A stretch of 64,000 nt of DNA from Ochotona curzoniae (Eukaryota; Chordata; Mammalia; Lagomorpha; Ochotonidae), in assembly GCF_017591425.1 (NCBI RefSeq), contig NW_024465777.1, forward strand, positions 5,394,001-5,458,000, written 5' to 3'. Under the pieces are notes generated by a model. It saw only the letters and a program-made list of their open reading frames with translations. It made no database searches and was not told the DNA's origin. Shown piece by piece: positions 32,631 to 43,049 of the stretch (the stretch's first letter is position 1; every line of letters begins with the position of its first letter). The translations under genes and the position numbers were made by a program.

Positions 32631-33680
32631 GGGGAGCTGGGGGACACCATGGACTCTGCCTGATGGGGCTGGCTTGGGGGTGGAACAAGGCTAGGGGCAT
32701 CTCATGCTACCTGCTCTGAGGGCCTTATCTCCAACTTGCCTGCAGCCACAGCACCCTGCTCTGTCCCTGCGGAGCAAGAGCCGGCCTGGTTAACCGTGAT
32801 GGGAGTAAGAACTTGGCCCCGAGACAGGGAGCAACAGTGTGCATGCCAGCCGAACTGGTGGCAGAGAGCACACATGGCAGCCCCAGCGGGCACCACAAGG
32901 AAAGGATGGCATTGGTCTGTCAGGGTTCAGCTTGGGGTTCAGCTTGAGGTTTCTCTGGCCATGGCTTTGGCCTCCCCTGCATCTCCTCTTGCTGCCCTCT
33001 TTGGGGTTACTGCTGGGCGGAGAGCTTTCTCAGCTCTCAATTCCTGAAATTCCTCCCAGGACCTTATCAGCCCAGGGTTACTGGGCCTCCTAGCCTCCTT
33101 GAGCATGGGCCCCCCCCTTGGAACAGGGTCTAGGAAGATTCCCCTCAGCAGTTTCCACTCTCCCCCCCCCCCACTCCCGGGGAGTGGTGAGTTGCAACTC
33201 ACTCAGCAAGGTTGTTGGATGAGAGCCAGTCTGCCCTTAAGGCTCACTTCCTGTTGCATCATACTCAAGTTCTCCTTTTCTCAAGCCCCTCTTACCCACA
33301 AGGCACATGAACAGCTGGTGATTGCACCTACAAGTGCCTCCTTCCCAGCCTCCTCGCTCTGGATGGTAACCTGGGCTCCCTGTGCCCAGCTGGTGCTGGC
33401 TGGCTACTCCAGGCAAGGGGAAAACAGGCTGGGCAGAGCCTCTTCAGTTCCAGGTCTGCAAGGGGACCCTGGTAGAGTGGGGCCTGGCCAGGGCTGACAC
33501 CTAGGACCCTGTTGGGGCCAGGCCAGCCTGGCTGTACTCTCAGGATGGTTGGTGGATCAGGGCTTGGTTCTGCAACAAGCACCTCAGACAAGGTGCACAT
33601 CCTAGCTGCATCTCAGGTCCAGGCAAGCTCTTCAGCACTGGGCACGGTGGTCAGAAACTGGAGGGAGGACTGCCTCAGAG
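32631..33680. other. Intergenic, no gene seen
   Basis: GC-rich unique DNA with short C-runs at 33110 and 33165. The overlapping frames look accidental. Confidence 0.5.
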
Positions 33681-34035
33681 CAGGAGCTATCCTCTACCTA
33701 TGGCACCACCATCCCATATGGGTGCCAGTTCAAGTTCGGTCTGCTCTGGTCCAGCTCTCTACTAATGCACTTGGCAAAGCAGCAGAGGATGACTCAAGTG
33801 CATGAGCCCCTGCACCCATGTGGGAGACCCAGAAGAAGCTTCTGGCTCCTGGCTTTGGACTGGCCTGTCAGTGCCAGTGCTACTATCTGGGGAGTGAACC
33901 AGTAAATGGAACACCTGTGTGTGTGTGTGTGTGTGTGTATGTGTGTGTGTATGTGTGTGTGTGTGTGTGTGTGTATTTCCCTCTTTCTGCCTTTCTTAAA
34001 TAAATATATTCTTAAAAAAATAAATAAAAAAACAA
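33680..34035 (+). repeat. C-type SINE with internal (TG)n
   Basis: CCCATATGGGTGCCAGTTCA, GTGAACCAGTAAATGGA, then a TG array replacing the usual TCTCTCTCTGTCTC stretch, then CTTTCTTAAATAAATATATT. Confidence 0.88.
33914..33974 (+). repeat. (TG)n microsatellite inside a SINE
   Basis: About 29 TG units with two TATG interruptions, located in the pyrimidine-rich 3' part of the SINE. Confidence 0.97.
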
Positions 34036-34295
34036 ACAGGCACTCCCTGCCTCTGCAGATCTGTGAACAACATGAACAGGTGTGGGTAGAGAGTTACTCT
34101 GTCATTCAATGAGGGGAGAAAGGGATTATTAGGTGCCAAGCAAGTGCATGCTAGGTACAGTAAGGGTTGAGCCGGGAACCTCTTTGTCCCAGAGGTTTGT
34201 GACTTCTACACAGAGGGTTAGGGTCAAGCAAGGAAGGAAGTCTGGGCTGGGGACAACAGCACGTTCAAAGCCCAGAGTCAGGTAAGACAGACACT

Positions 34296-34590
34296 TTTTT
34301 TTAAAGGCTTATTTATTTTTATTGGAAAGTCAGATTTTTACAAAGAGAGACAGAGAGGAAGATCTGTATGCTGGTTCATTCCCTAAATGACCACAATGGC
34401 CAGAGCTGAGCCGATCCAAAGCCAGGGTCCAGGAGCTTCTTCCAGGTCTCCCATGTGGGTGCAGGGTCCCAAGGCTCTGGGCTGTTCTCGACTGCTTTCC
34501 CAGGCCACAAGCAGGGAGCTGGATGGGAAGTGGGACCAGTGGGACACAAACCAGTGTCCACATGGGATCCCAGTGCACACAAGGCTCAAG
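34296..34590 (-). repeat. C-type SINE, young copy
   Basis: GGCTTATTTATTTTTATTGG, CCACAAGCAGGGAGCTGGAT, CACATGGGATCCCAGTGC. Confidence 0.91.
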
Positions 34591-35019
34591 ACAGGAACTT
34601 TTAAGGCTCTGCTAATTTAGTGTGGACAGAGGGAAGTGCAGAGGAAGGGGCATGGTTGAGTTCAAGGGTCGCGCCTGTGCTCAGCTGAGCAGGAGTCCCT
34701 CTTAGGGGACAGAATCCACCTCTCTCTGCTGGATGGTCAAGAATAAGCAGTCAGCCAAGTACAAGGTATGGATCTGGGGAAGACTCGACCCTGCTCAGGA
34801 GGATGGCGTGTGCACCACGAGGATGGGGGAGCCAATGGCAAGAAGCAGGGAGGAGAGAGGCCCTGGCAGACGCAGGCAGAGCCACAGCCTGGGAGTTCTG
34901 CTGAGTGGTCCTCAACAGAAGGATTTGGGGCAGGGAGTGACCCACCTTGGGAGAACATGAAGAGACCCTGGGGTGAGGGTGGGGGGTCTTTTCAACTCTG
35001 CCAGTGGCAGTAATCTTTT

Positions 35020-35105
35020 CCTTGTTTAATTTTTAGTTTTTCATTTGACACACAGAGAGATACCTTCATCTCCCCCAGAGGCCCCCAGCAGTCAGGGCTG
35101 GGCCA
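35020..35105 (-). repeat. C-type SINE tail fragment (left arm of a composite)
   Basis: TTTTTCATTTGACACACAGA then TCAGGGCTGGGCCAGGCTGA: antisense 3' half only. Confidence 0.65.
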
Positions 35106-35215
35106 GGCTGAAGCCTCTATCTGGGGAGTGAACCAGCAGATGGAAGCTCTCTCATCTCTTTCTCTCTCCGTAACTCTGTCTTTCAAATAAATGAAGCCTT
35201 AAAAACAAAAACAAA
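35106..35215 (+). repeat. C-type SINE tail fragment (right arm of a composite)
   Basis: GGGGAGTGAACCAGCAGATG, CTTTCAAATAAATGAAGCCT: sense 3' half only, joined directly to the antisense half. Confidence 0.75.
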
Positions 35216-36012
35216 ACCCCCCCACAACAATAAAACATTCCTGAAGAGCCACAGACTCTGCAGGGCCTTTACAAAGCCCAGCGGTCCCAGGCGTGGGGTC
35301 ACAGAGTCATCTCAGAGATCGGGGCAATTAATCAGATGAACTAAAGAATCTGGGAGACCCAGAGCTGGAGGTAGGGACAGATGAGCAAAGAAGGGGCGGG
35401 GGTGGTGGTGGGGGGTGGCCCTCCGGAAAGGACCGGGCAGGTGCTGGCTAGAACCAGGAGGCAGGTCCTGCCCAATGACTCACGAGGTCCTAGCTGGCCA
35501 GGCCATGCCCACAGCCTGTAATGGTTAGACGAAATGTCTCTAGGTCACAGAACGTGTGAGGACATCGACACACCTCGTCATTCCCCACAGGTGTCACCGC
35601 GCTGCGCTGGCTGCTGATCACAGGGGCGACCCTGGCTGAAGACCACGCAGGCTTCGGTCTCAGGGACTCCAGGATTCGCGGGCACCTAGGTGCGCTCGCT
35701 TTTGGGGTCCGAGTCATGGGTAGAGGAAGAGGTGGAGGTGTCCGGGAGAGGGCCGGAGGGCGAGGCTGTTGCGGGGACTTTCCTGCTGAGCTCAGAGCCC
35801 CCGAAATAGCCGCGCTGGCCGGATGGGCGCCCGGGGGGCAGCCACACCCTCCGCTCCGCCGCGCACGTCCCCTCCCAGTTCCCATTTCCGCCAGGCCGGC
35901 TGTTTGCAGAGGACGCCCGGTGGCCGACCACACACGCGGTGACCTCGCCGCGCTCGTGGGCTCTCCCACGGTCACGGCGCCCGGGGGTGTGGTCGCCGCG
36001 GCCTCGCGCACG

Positions 36013-36020
36013 CCAATCAG
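36013..36020 (+). promoter_or_regulatory. CCAAT box (NF-Y type)
   Basis: CCAATCAG in GC-rich flanks matches the NF-Y pentamer with its preferred following bases. Confidence 0.5.
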
Positions 36021-36054
36021 CGCGCGGAGACCGGTCCCGGACACACCTCCCCGG

Positions 36055-36063
36055 CGACGTCAC
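36055..36063 (+). promoter_or_regulatory. CRE-like site
   Basis: CGACGTCAC contains the CREB/ATF half-site GTCA around a central ACGT. It lies 35 bp downstream of the CCAAT box. Confidence 0.5.
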
Positions 36064-36117
36064 GCCCCCGGCCCCCCGGAACCTCGCCCGGTGGCCTTGC
36101 CTGGGAAAGGGGCTGGG

Positions 36118-36209
36118 GGCCGGTGGGGTGGAGGCGGCGGCCGGTGGGGTGGAGGCGGGGGCCGGTGGGGTGCAGGCTGGGGCCGGTGGGGTGGAGGCAG
36201 GGGCCGGGG
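36118..36209 (+). repeat. 21-bp G-rich minisatellite, 4.4 units
   Basis: Units start at 36118, 36139, 36160, 36181 and 36202 with core GGCCGGTGGGGTGGAGGC. The period is a multiple of three, so it stays open in frame. Confidence 0.95.
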
Positions 36210-36235
36210 AGGGAGGCTCCTGTGTCCTTCGCGCG

Positions 36236-36241
36236 TTATAA
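36236..36241 (+). promoter_or_regulatory. TATA-like element
   Basis: TTATAA preceded by GCGCG and followed by GCGCC near the right edge of the CpG island. Palindromic, so strand is uncertain. Confidence 0.3.
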
Positions 36242-36664
36242 GCGCCCTGAGGGATGCTTCACGGGTCAACGCTGTCCTGCGCTCAATCACGCCGCGTCCG
36301 CACGTCCGTCCGCCCACCCACTCAGCCAAAGGGATCGCGCGCCCCCGTGCGCCAGCCGCTGGGCTGCCCTGTGAGCCACGCACCTGTGCCTGTCCTCAGA
36401 GCGCCCAGGTGGAGAGCCCCAGACCTTACACCTGCCTTGCTTTGATGGCAAGCAGCGCCAACCCTAGCATCGTTCAGCACAGGCCTTTTGCTGCACGTTC
36501 GGGGAAGGAACACGAGGCCACTCTAGCTGGGAAAGAGGGCGAAGGAGATGAGGTGAGACCTGCTGGGCTAGGAGTGACTGGGTTAGCCCTAGGAAGCCAC
36601 AGCAAGGAGGCAGGGCCTTGCTCCGAGTGTGATAACAGCCATTGGGTGCCGTGTGTGCTGGACG

Positions 36665-36905
36665 GCTCATGCATCTCGTTGAAAGGCAGAGCAGGAGAAG
36701 AGCCAGCAATATCACCTGGGTCCAGGCGGGTGGCAGACACCCAAGCACCTGGCTCACCATCTGCTGCTATCCCCCCGCGCCCCCCCCCCCCAGTGTGCAT
36801 TAGCAGGAAGCGATTTCAGAAGCCGGGTAGCCAGGATCCAAATCAGACACCCCAATATGGGATGCGGGCATTGCATGCTGCGGCTTAACTTGCTGTACCA
36901 CCTGG
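36665..36905 (-). repeat. C-type SINE, older copy
   Basis: GTTGAAAGGCAGAGCAGGAG, TGTGCATTAGCAGGAAGCG, CTTAACTTGCTGTACCACC; interrupted by a C-run at 36780. Confidence 0.75.
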
Positions 36906-37154
36906 AAACTTGATGCTGCAAGTCTGTCTCTGTGTGCAAAACAGACAAGCGTGGAAACAGGGGATTTATTAGGACAACTTGGTGGTGCCCTCTGGGACCG
37001 AGAGTCAAACCCTGGATGAGAGGTGCCACAGGGGGAGGCTGAGAAGGTGTGGTCTGGGATGGGTGGAGGGGCTGGCCGGGGGGACACAGGAGGCAAGTTC
37101 ACTGGAGGACATTACTTGAAGGATGGTACCAACTGCTCCACAGAGAACTCAGTC

Positions 37155-37242
37155 CAGGCCCTGCCCTTGCCACCTGTTCATCTTCGGGAAATCATTTGAC
37201 CTCTCTGTACCTTGACTTTGTCCTCCTTAAAGTGGGGATCTC
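37155..37242 (+). repeat. MIR, left part
   Basis: CATCTTCGGGAAATCATTTG, ACCTCTCTGTACCTTGACTT. Continues beyond the SINE at 37559. Confidence 0.75.
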
Positions 37243-37558
37243 AAGGGCTGGCGTGTGGCACAACAGGTTAAACCTCTGTCTGCATCTCCAGCAACCCATG
37301 AGGGCTTCAGTTCAAGTCCCAGCTGCTCCGCTTCTGATCCAGCTCCCTGCTAATGCACCTGGGAAAGCAGCGGGAGATGGCCGAGTGCTTGGTTCCTTGG
37401 AAGAAGCTCCATGAAGCTCCTGACTTAGGCCTGCCCAGCCTTGGTTGGCTATTGGGACCATTTGGGGAGTGAACAGCAGATGGAAAATATGTGTCTTTCC
37501 CTGTCTCCCTCTGTAATTCTGCCTTTCAAATAAGTAAATAAATCTTAAAAAAAAAAAA
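37243..37558 (+). repeat. C-type SINE inserted in a MIR
   Basis: GGGCTGGCGTGTGGCACAAC head, TTCAAGTCCCAGCTGCTCC, CTTTCAAATAAGTAAATAAA tail. Confidence 0.92.
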
Positions 37559-37632
37559 GCAGGGATGGGGAGAGAAATCCTAATGGTTCCCCAGAGGGTT
37601 GTTGCAAGGTTTAAGTGAGCTAGTATGTGGGC
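37559..37632 (+). repeat. MIR, right part
   Basis: CCCCAGAGGGTTGTTGCAAG then GTTTAAGTGAGCTAGTATGT continues the MIR core cut at 37242. Confidence 0.75.
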
Positions 37633-37754
37633 AATCTTGGTTCCAGGAGCTCAAAGGGGGTGTCTGGGCTGGGGACTTGGCCTTGGGGCTATGTCTTGGA
37701 GTGGGCAGGATACTGTCTCTCATTGGTCACACATGAGACTCAAAACATACTGCA

Positions 37755-37895
37755 TGAGAGCAGCCGTTCCACGCTGGGCTCCACTGGAATCACCTGGCTT
37801 GGCTCGTTCCAAAGCTCAGGCTGTGGGAGCATTTGGCCATCCCCCGTGTGGGTGAGATTCAGTAGGGGTGCTTTTGAAGTCTCCCTTTCCTGCTC
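37755..37895 (+). mobile_element. Possible MER5A-type hAT DNA transposon relic
   Basis: CACTGGAATCACCTGGCTTG and GAGATTCAGTAGGGG at the expected order and spacing for MER5-family non-autonomous elements. Confidence 0.45.
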
Positions 37896-37974
37896 CGTCA
37901 CCCAGGGAGATTCCAAGGTGCAGACACACTTGGGAGTCAGCACAGTGGAAACATATGGGAACATGGGGGCTTCT

Positions 37975-38105
37975 CTAAAGCAAGTGATCCTGGAGGGCTT
38001 CTCGGAGGAGGTGACTCCTGAATGGAGCACAGAGAGAAGGAAAAGCTGTGCTGGCCGAATAGGGGGAAGAGACTCTGGGAGGGTGTCTGGCCTGGGTGCC
38101 TAGAG
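37975..38105 (-). repeat. Possible L2 fragment
   Basis: GGAGGAGGTGACTCCTGAAT resembles antisense L2 (gaggtgacatttgagc-type phrase). Confidence 0.35.
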
Positions 38106-38259
38106 GGATCTTTGCCTCAAGTGGGAAGGCTCAAGGGAGGAATGGGCTTGGTTTTAGTGGGCTCCAGCAGCAGCTAAGCCATAATAGGCCATGGAGGCCA
38201 CATGTGCACACAGGTGAGTCCTACTGGCTCATCAAGAACCCATGGATGGGGCTCCCATA

Positions 38260-38545
38260 AGCACACACCCTGTATGAACTGCCGTTCAGGTTCCAGCTGC
38301 TCCACTTCCAATCCAGCTCCCCGCCAGTGCACTGGGAAGCAGCAGCAGATGGCCTGCGTGGGTCTCTGCCACTCACGTGGGACAGCCGGATGGAGCTCCT
38401 GGTTTCTGGTTAAAGTCTGGACTGGCCCAAGCTGTTGTGGCCCTTGAGGAATGAACCAGCAGATGGAAATATCCCTTTTTTTCTCTCTCTGTCCCTATAA
38501 CTTGGAGTTTCAAATAAAGAAATAAATGCATCTTTAAAACAAATA
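38260..38545 (+). repeat. C-type SINE
   Basis: CAGCTGCTCCACTTCCAATC, GAATGAACCAGCAGATGGAA, GTTTCAAATAAAGAAATAAA. Confidence 0.85.
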
Positions 38546-39296
38546 ATTCATGGTCACCACTGTGGCATCCTCACTTTGTAGGACCATCTGTGCTGGCACT
38601 GCAGCTGTTCCAGGCTGTTCCACTGAGCAGTCCCGGGGCTTCCCTATCCCCTCCCCCACCTGCCCTTGAGGAAAGGGGGCTGGGCACTGGTGGCCACGGG
38701 CGTGGGGTGGGGTGGCGAGGCTGGGTTCTAGGACTGCAGCCTGAACCTGTTTCCCCTCCCTGACCCTGTCTGTGGAGACTCCAAAGGCAGGAAAGAGGAG
38801 GTTCTCTCTCTAACCCCAACCCCCCCAGTCGCCTGCCCCCACCCCTACGCCAGTCATCGCATACAGGAAGTGGCTCCTCGCCGGAAACCACCGGCCTCCT
38901 CTGCCTGGGCAGCCTCCAGTTGCCACTGTCCAGATCCCCTGCTGACTCTGGTCCCTTTGCAGACCGAGCCTGGGTCACCCTGTCCCTAATGTTAGTCTAC
39001 GCTGTCTGGCTGAGCAGAAGCGCCCAACAGGCACCTTACATTTCTTTCAGACCCCTGGGCTGGAGGCCTACAGGTGAGCCTAGGTCACAGACCGTCTTCA
39101 ACTGATGCCAATCTGGGAGTTTGGAGATTCGCAGGCAATAGAAAGTAGAAGAGGTGCAGGGCCTGCAGAGATTCCCAGCGTGTCCCTCTGCTAGTGCCTT
39201 TTGCAGTGGCAGTGGGGTTTGCCCCAAGCACAGCTCTTGCTCATCACCGGCTGCTCCAGCCCCCAAGGGCTGTGATACTGCCACGGTGGGGCTGCA

Positions 39297-39313
39297 CTGC
39301 CACCTGGTGGCCA
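39297..39313 (-). promoter_or_regulatory. CTCF-like site
   Basis: CTGCCACCTGGTGGCCA is one mismatch from the core GCCCCCTGGTGGCCA (reverse of the usual matrix). Confidence 0.5.
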
Positions 39314-40429
39314 AAGTGGCACACAGCACACAGGAAACGCACCCGTCCCTGCCCAGAAAGGGGAGAAGTATGCCGGGGCCCCGGGGTCTCCGAGCCCCTT
39401 CCAGAGCAAGGGGAACCCTAAGTTAAAGGACCTCTGCTGAAGAGCAGGACACTCCTAGACTGAGCGCTTGGGGAAGGCATTCTAAGTCTGGATGCATAGT
39501 CCACTCCTCTTCCCCATTGGACAGACTGGGCAGCAGGCCCACAGAGTAACACTGTCGGAACAGGTATGGCCCTGGAGTGGGGAACCACCAGGTAGTTTCT
39601 AGACCCCGATTTGTGATCAAACATGGCGTCTCCTAGCAGCATCACCCACTTTAATCACCGAGTTGCCATCACAAGGTGGCCTTGGGCTGCTTCCAAAAAT
39701 AACAACCCACGTTGACAGGGCCAGCATCCGCCAAGGTCAAGGGGAACTGAAGCATGTGCTTCCGGCTTGCGGGTTTTAGAGCCAAGGGCCTCGGAGAGTA
39801 TGACATTCAGGTTCCCTGGTTTTAAAACCGGGGAGCCTGCAAGCAGCTGGCAGTGGCGCTGGGACTGGCTGGGACACAGCTGTGGGGCTCTCTGAAGGCC
39901 ACTGCTGGTGACCTCTGCCATTCCTGCTCTGTCAACGGGCTGACCCACAAAGGGGTGAGGGGTGGGTGGAGTTGGGGGTGAGGGGTGGGGACTAAGAGAA
40001 GGGGCAGCCAGGGGTGCTTAGTGGCTCCTTTGCATCCTGGGCTGGGATAGACCCATGTCTGCTGTGGCATCTGCAGCACCTGCTCAGTGCCTGGCATGGG
40101 TGGAGCAGATGGTGCGATGGAGGTGGAGAGTGCTGGGGCACAGGCGCCAGAGGAACCTGGGTGTGACTGTGTCACCTGCAAAGGACCTGTTGTTTGTGAT
40201 GTCCTTTGGCCCGAGAACCGCTGAGACCTCCGACCTCAGCCCCTGGGGGACTCAGTGGGAGGCTTCCAGCCTTGATGCTGATCCAGAAAGGGGCTGCTTC
40301 TGTGGGAGGGGCCCTAATCTGGTGCACCCTGGAGTTAGACGCTGCCAGTGTTGGTTGCCATGTGACATCTCCTCCATTTTGTGTGGATCCTTAAGCCGCC
40401 AGTCAGAACAGCTGACATACCACATGCCA

Positions 40430-40580
40430 GGCGCCACGCCCAACCCTGCCTGTTTACCCATCCTGTCTAATCTCCCAGTCAAAACCCTGGAAGCAAAGTG
40501 CTGCCATCTCCATTTACAGAGGGAGAAACTGAGTCACAGACTGGTGAGGGACTCAGCCGGGAGGTGGCAGAGCATGGGTC
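40430..40580 (+). repeat. MIR
   Basis: CATGCCAGGCGCCACGCCCA, CTCCATTTACAGAGGGAGAA, ACTGAGTCACAGACTGGTGA and GGGAGGTGGCAGAGCATGG follow the MIR consensus order. Confidence 0.75.
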
Positions 40581-40829
40581 CATGGGACTCCAGCAGGCCA
40601 TACCTACCGCTGTGCCCCGCAGCCAGGCCTGTGTGTATCAGGGACCCATGTGTACTTGGGCCACAGCGGGGCAAGGGGCTCAGCCCCCCTCCTCCACCTT
40701 CTGGCTTGCCTGGTGGTCACAGCACCACCAAGGGGCCTCAGGGAGAAACCAAGAGGCCCAGCCACACCCTGCCTTGATCCTTGGGCGGCGTGAGGGACAG
40801 GTGCATGGGAGTGGAGGAATATTGTATTC

Positions 40830-40915
40830 AAGTTCAATGCTGAGCGCCTGCCATGTGCCAGGCCGTGCTGGGCACTGGGAAGGAGAGAGTGGGCACAAGG
40901 CCCTCCCAGCACATG
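40830..40915 (-). repeat. L2 3'-end fragment, antisense
   Basis: GAGCGCCTGCCATGTGCCAG then GCTGGGCACTGGGAAGGAG. Confidence 0.6.
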
Positions 40916-41293
40916 GCGAGGTACTGTGTGTGATGAAGGGAGCTCAGGCAGCAGAGCATGCTACTAAAAACACCCCCCATCTCCCTCTGCCCATCCTGCA
41001 GGGGCCTGCTGAACTGGGGCCATGGTGGGCAGTGTCAGCCCCAGGGACCCAGCACGGCTTCAGCTCAATCCAAGGTGTCTCTCCTACCAGGCGTGTCTGC
41101 TGCCAACAATTGACAAAGCCAGCCAAAGCAAGCAGGTGCTGGGGCAGAGGTGGCAGGAGCTGGGGTGGGGAAGGGGAGGGGCAGGAGAAAGAGAAGCACG
41201 GGGCTGAGGAAGGGGGAGGAGGCCTGGGGCCACAGCCTGCATGGCTGGGGTGTACTTTTGTCATCAGCCTCGGCCGCCTGCTTTCAGGCTCTC

Positions 41294-41312
41294 GCGGGGG
41301 GGGGGGCGGGGG
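41294..41312 (+). repeat. G-run
   Basis: G12 C G6 within a G-rich stretch. Confidence 0.95.
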
Positions 41313-42049
41313 GAAGAGGCAGACTAGGCAGCAGGGAGGTCCGTGGGGAGCCCTGTACGCCCCCTCACCGAGCAGCGCCTAGCTGGGCCCCCACTCTGCT
41401 CCATTCACTGCAGCTGCGTTGTCGGGGCCTCTCCCCCAGGGGACACTGCGCCAACCACAAACCTCTCTACAGGGCGTGGGCGCCCCCCCCCTCGCCCCGG
41501 GTTCCCTTCCCGCTCTGTGGGCTGCTGCAGCTCCTCCTGCAAGCTGGCAGTCCTTGCTAGGCCTGGGGGAGGGGAGGGCCTGGAAGCCAGGAGGACAACC
41601 CAGGCCTGGAGCAGCCCAAAGCGGGGAACCAGGCCCTGCCTTCCCCCAGAGGCCTGCTCTGAGCCCCGGCAGGAGATTATTCCAGGCTGACAGGAACAAG
41701 GGAACTGAGGCCCAGAAAGCGGGCCCCAGCTGGGAGTGGGGTGCCTGAGGAACTGGCTGGAGCCGGATCCTGCTGGGGCCCCTGGCTGCCAGGGCGAGGC
41801 ACCCAAGAACAGAGTGCTTCCCTGGCGTCCGCCTGGGTTCTCACCCAGGTCACTGGGCGGGCAGAGAGAGGGAGGGCAAGGTGCAGGGGATGGTGGATTC
41901 CAGGGAATATGTGGACTTGGCAGCCCAGAAGGGCACCGGGTGTTGGCTGTGATCACCCTGTAGCCGCCAGTCCCAGAAACCAGGCCAGGGGCTCAGGGGA
42001 CAGGCCCAAGAACATGCTGACAGAGCTCCTGAAGACAGCGACCTGGGCA

Positions 42050-42215
42050 AGGGACGCGTGCCATGACCTAGCGGGTTTATCTGCTGTTTAGGAGGTTCGC
42101 ATCCCACATGAGCACCGGTTGGAGTCCTGGCTGCTGCTACGCAGTAGGGAGTCCAGCTCCCCTGCTCACGCTCCTGGGAAGGCAGCAGATGATAGCCGCC
42201 TGGTTCCCTGGGATT
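42050..42215 (+). repeat. C-type SINE fragment
   Basis: CGTGCCATGACCTAGCGGGT head, CATCCCACATGAGCACCGG, CTCCTGGGAAGGCAGCAGAT; 3' half missing. Confidence 0.65.
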
Positions 42216-42406
42216 GAGCAGGTACAGAGGGTGACTGTCCCATCTGCAGATCAAGGTGCCCAGGAGATGCCTGGCCTGCGGGGCTGAAGACAGACCTTGT
42301 GGTGTGCCCCTGGCTGAGTGGCATCCTGCTGCGATTCTAAACTAGTTGGGGCAGCGCTTTAATTCTCTGGTGGTTCCGTTTCCCCCACATGGATGATGAG
42401 AAATAC

Positions 42407-42408
<2 letters not shown>

Positions 42409-42455
<47 letters not shown>
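42409..42455 (+). repeat. (CA)n microsatellite
   Basis: About 23 perfect CA units. Confidence 0.98.
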
Positions 42456-42458
<3 letters not shown>

Positions 42459-42599
42459 CTGAGTCAGCATCCTCCCTTCCCTTGTCACCCCCCCCTCTCT
42501 GCAGACCCCCTGCTGTCTGAAGCTCAGTCCCCACCGGGAGCTGGAGCCCACCATCCTCCTGCTTCACACAGCCTCACAGAAGGGACTCTCCCTGATCAC

Positions 42600-42850
42600 C
42601 TGTGGGCAGCATGCAGGGGCCGGCGGCTGCAGCGCGCCTGCGCCCCCTCTTTCCAGACCCCCTCAGTCGTCCCCGCCTCCACAGAGGACGATACCGCCTT
42701 CTGCCGCATGGTGGCGCTGTGCGCGGGCGCCGCTGACCCTGGGCATGGAGAAGGAGGCAGGAGCGCGCCCACCGCGTGTCCCCAGCCCGAGCCTCACCAG
42801 CTGCGAGCCAGCCCAGGAGCCTTCGCAGGAGCCGCAGCATGACGGAAGGC
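42600..42850. promoter_or_regulatory. Small CpG-rich patch
   Basis: Clustered CpGs (GCAGCGCGCCTGCGC, GCGCTGTGCGCGGGCGCCGC). Minus strand opens with an ATG and a GCTG/GTGAGG donor-like junction near 42795, but the resulting peptide has no recognised family. Confidence 0.35.
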
Positions 42851-43049
42851 GATGTGCCTGCCCCAGCCAGTGGTTCCCGGTGTAGCCCTCAGCAGATACT
42901 TGGTGTAGCTGTAGCTAAGTACTGGGGTACTTGGCTTCAAATTGGGGTGACAGCGCCTGTGCCCAGGGGTGGTAGAGAGCTTGGGAGCTGCTACACTGTG
43001 TCTTAGGGCGGAGCTGGTTGCCTGAACTCACCGCTACAAAATGATTCCT

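Larger units (their letters stand above)
35590..36420. promoter_or_regulatory. CpG island, candidate orphan promoter
   Basis: The densest CpG stretch in the window, with a CCAAT box, a CRE-like site, GC boxes (ACGCCCCCGG), a TTATAA element and a 21-bp minisatellite. It looks like a housekeeping-type or bidirectional promoter, but no recognisable coding exon is attached on either side. Long frames here (390 residues on plus, 184 on minus) are expected by chance in GC-rich DNA. Confidence 0.6.
38546..42049. other. GC-rich mostly unique region, no gene recognised
   Basis: 3.5 kb almost free of SINEs. Holds a CTCF-like motif, one MIR, one L2 piece and a G-run. The 294-residue frame at 40498-41382 begins inside MIR-like sequence and has no family signature. 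Confidence 0.5.

Noticed and set aside
35490..36063. Minus-strand frames of 184 and 125 residues in the CpG island
   Set aside because: No resemblance to IFI6, FAM76A or any family I know; GC-rich chance frames. Kept only as part of the orphan promoter finding.
35716..36888. 390-residue plus-strand open frame
   Set aside because: Driven by GC-rich CpG island, a 21-bp repeat whose period preserves frame, and its end falls in an antisense SINE. No domain or family signature.
40498..41382. 294-residue plus-strand frame
   Set aside because: Begins inside a MIR, crosses an L2 fragment and a G-run; no recognisable domain.
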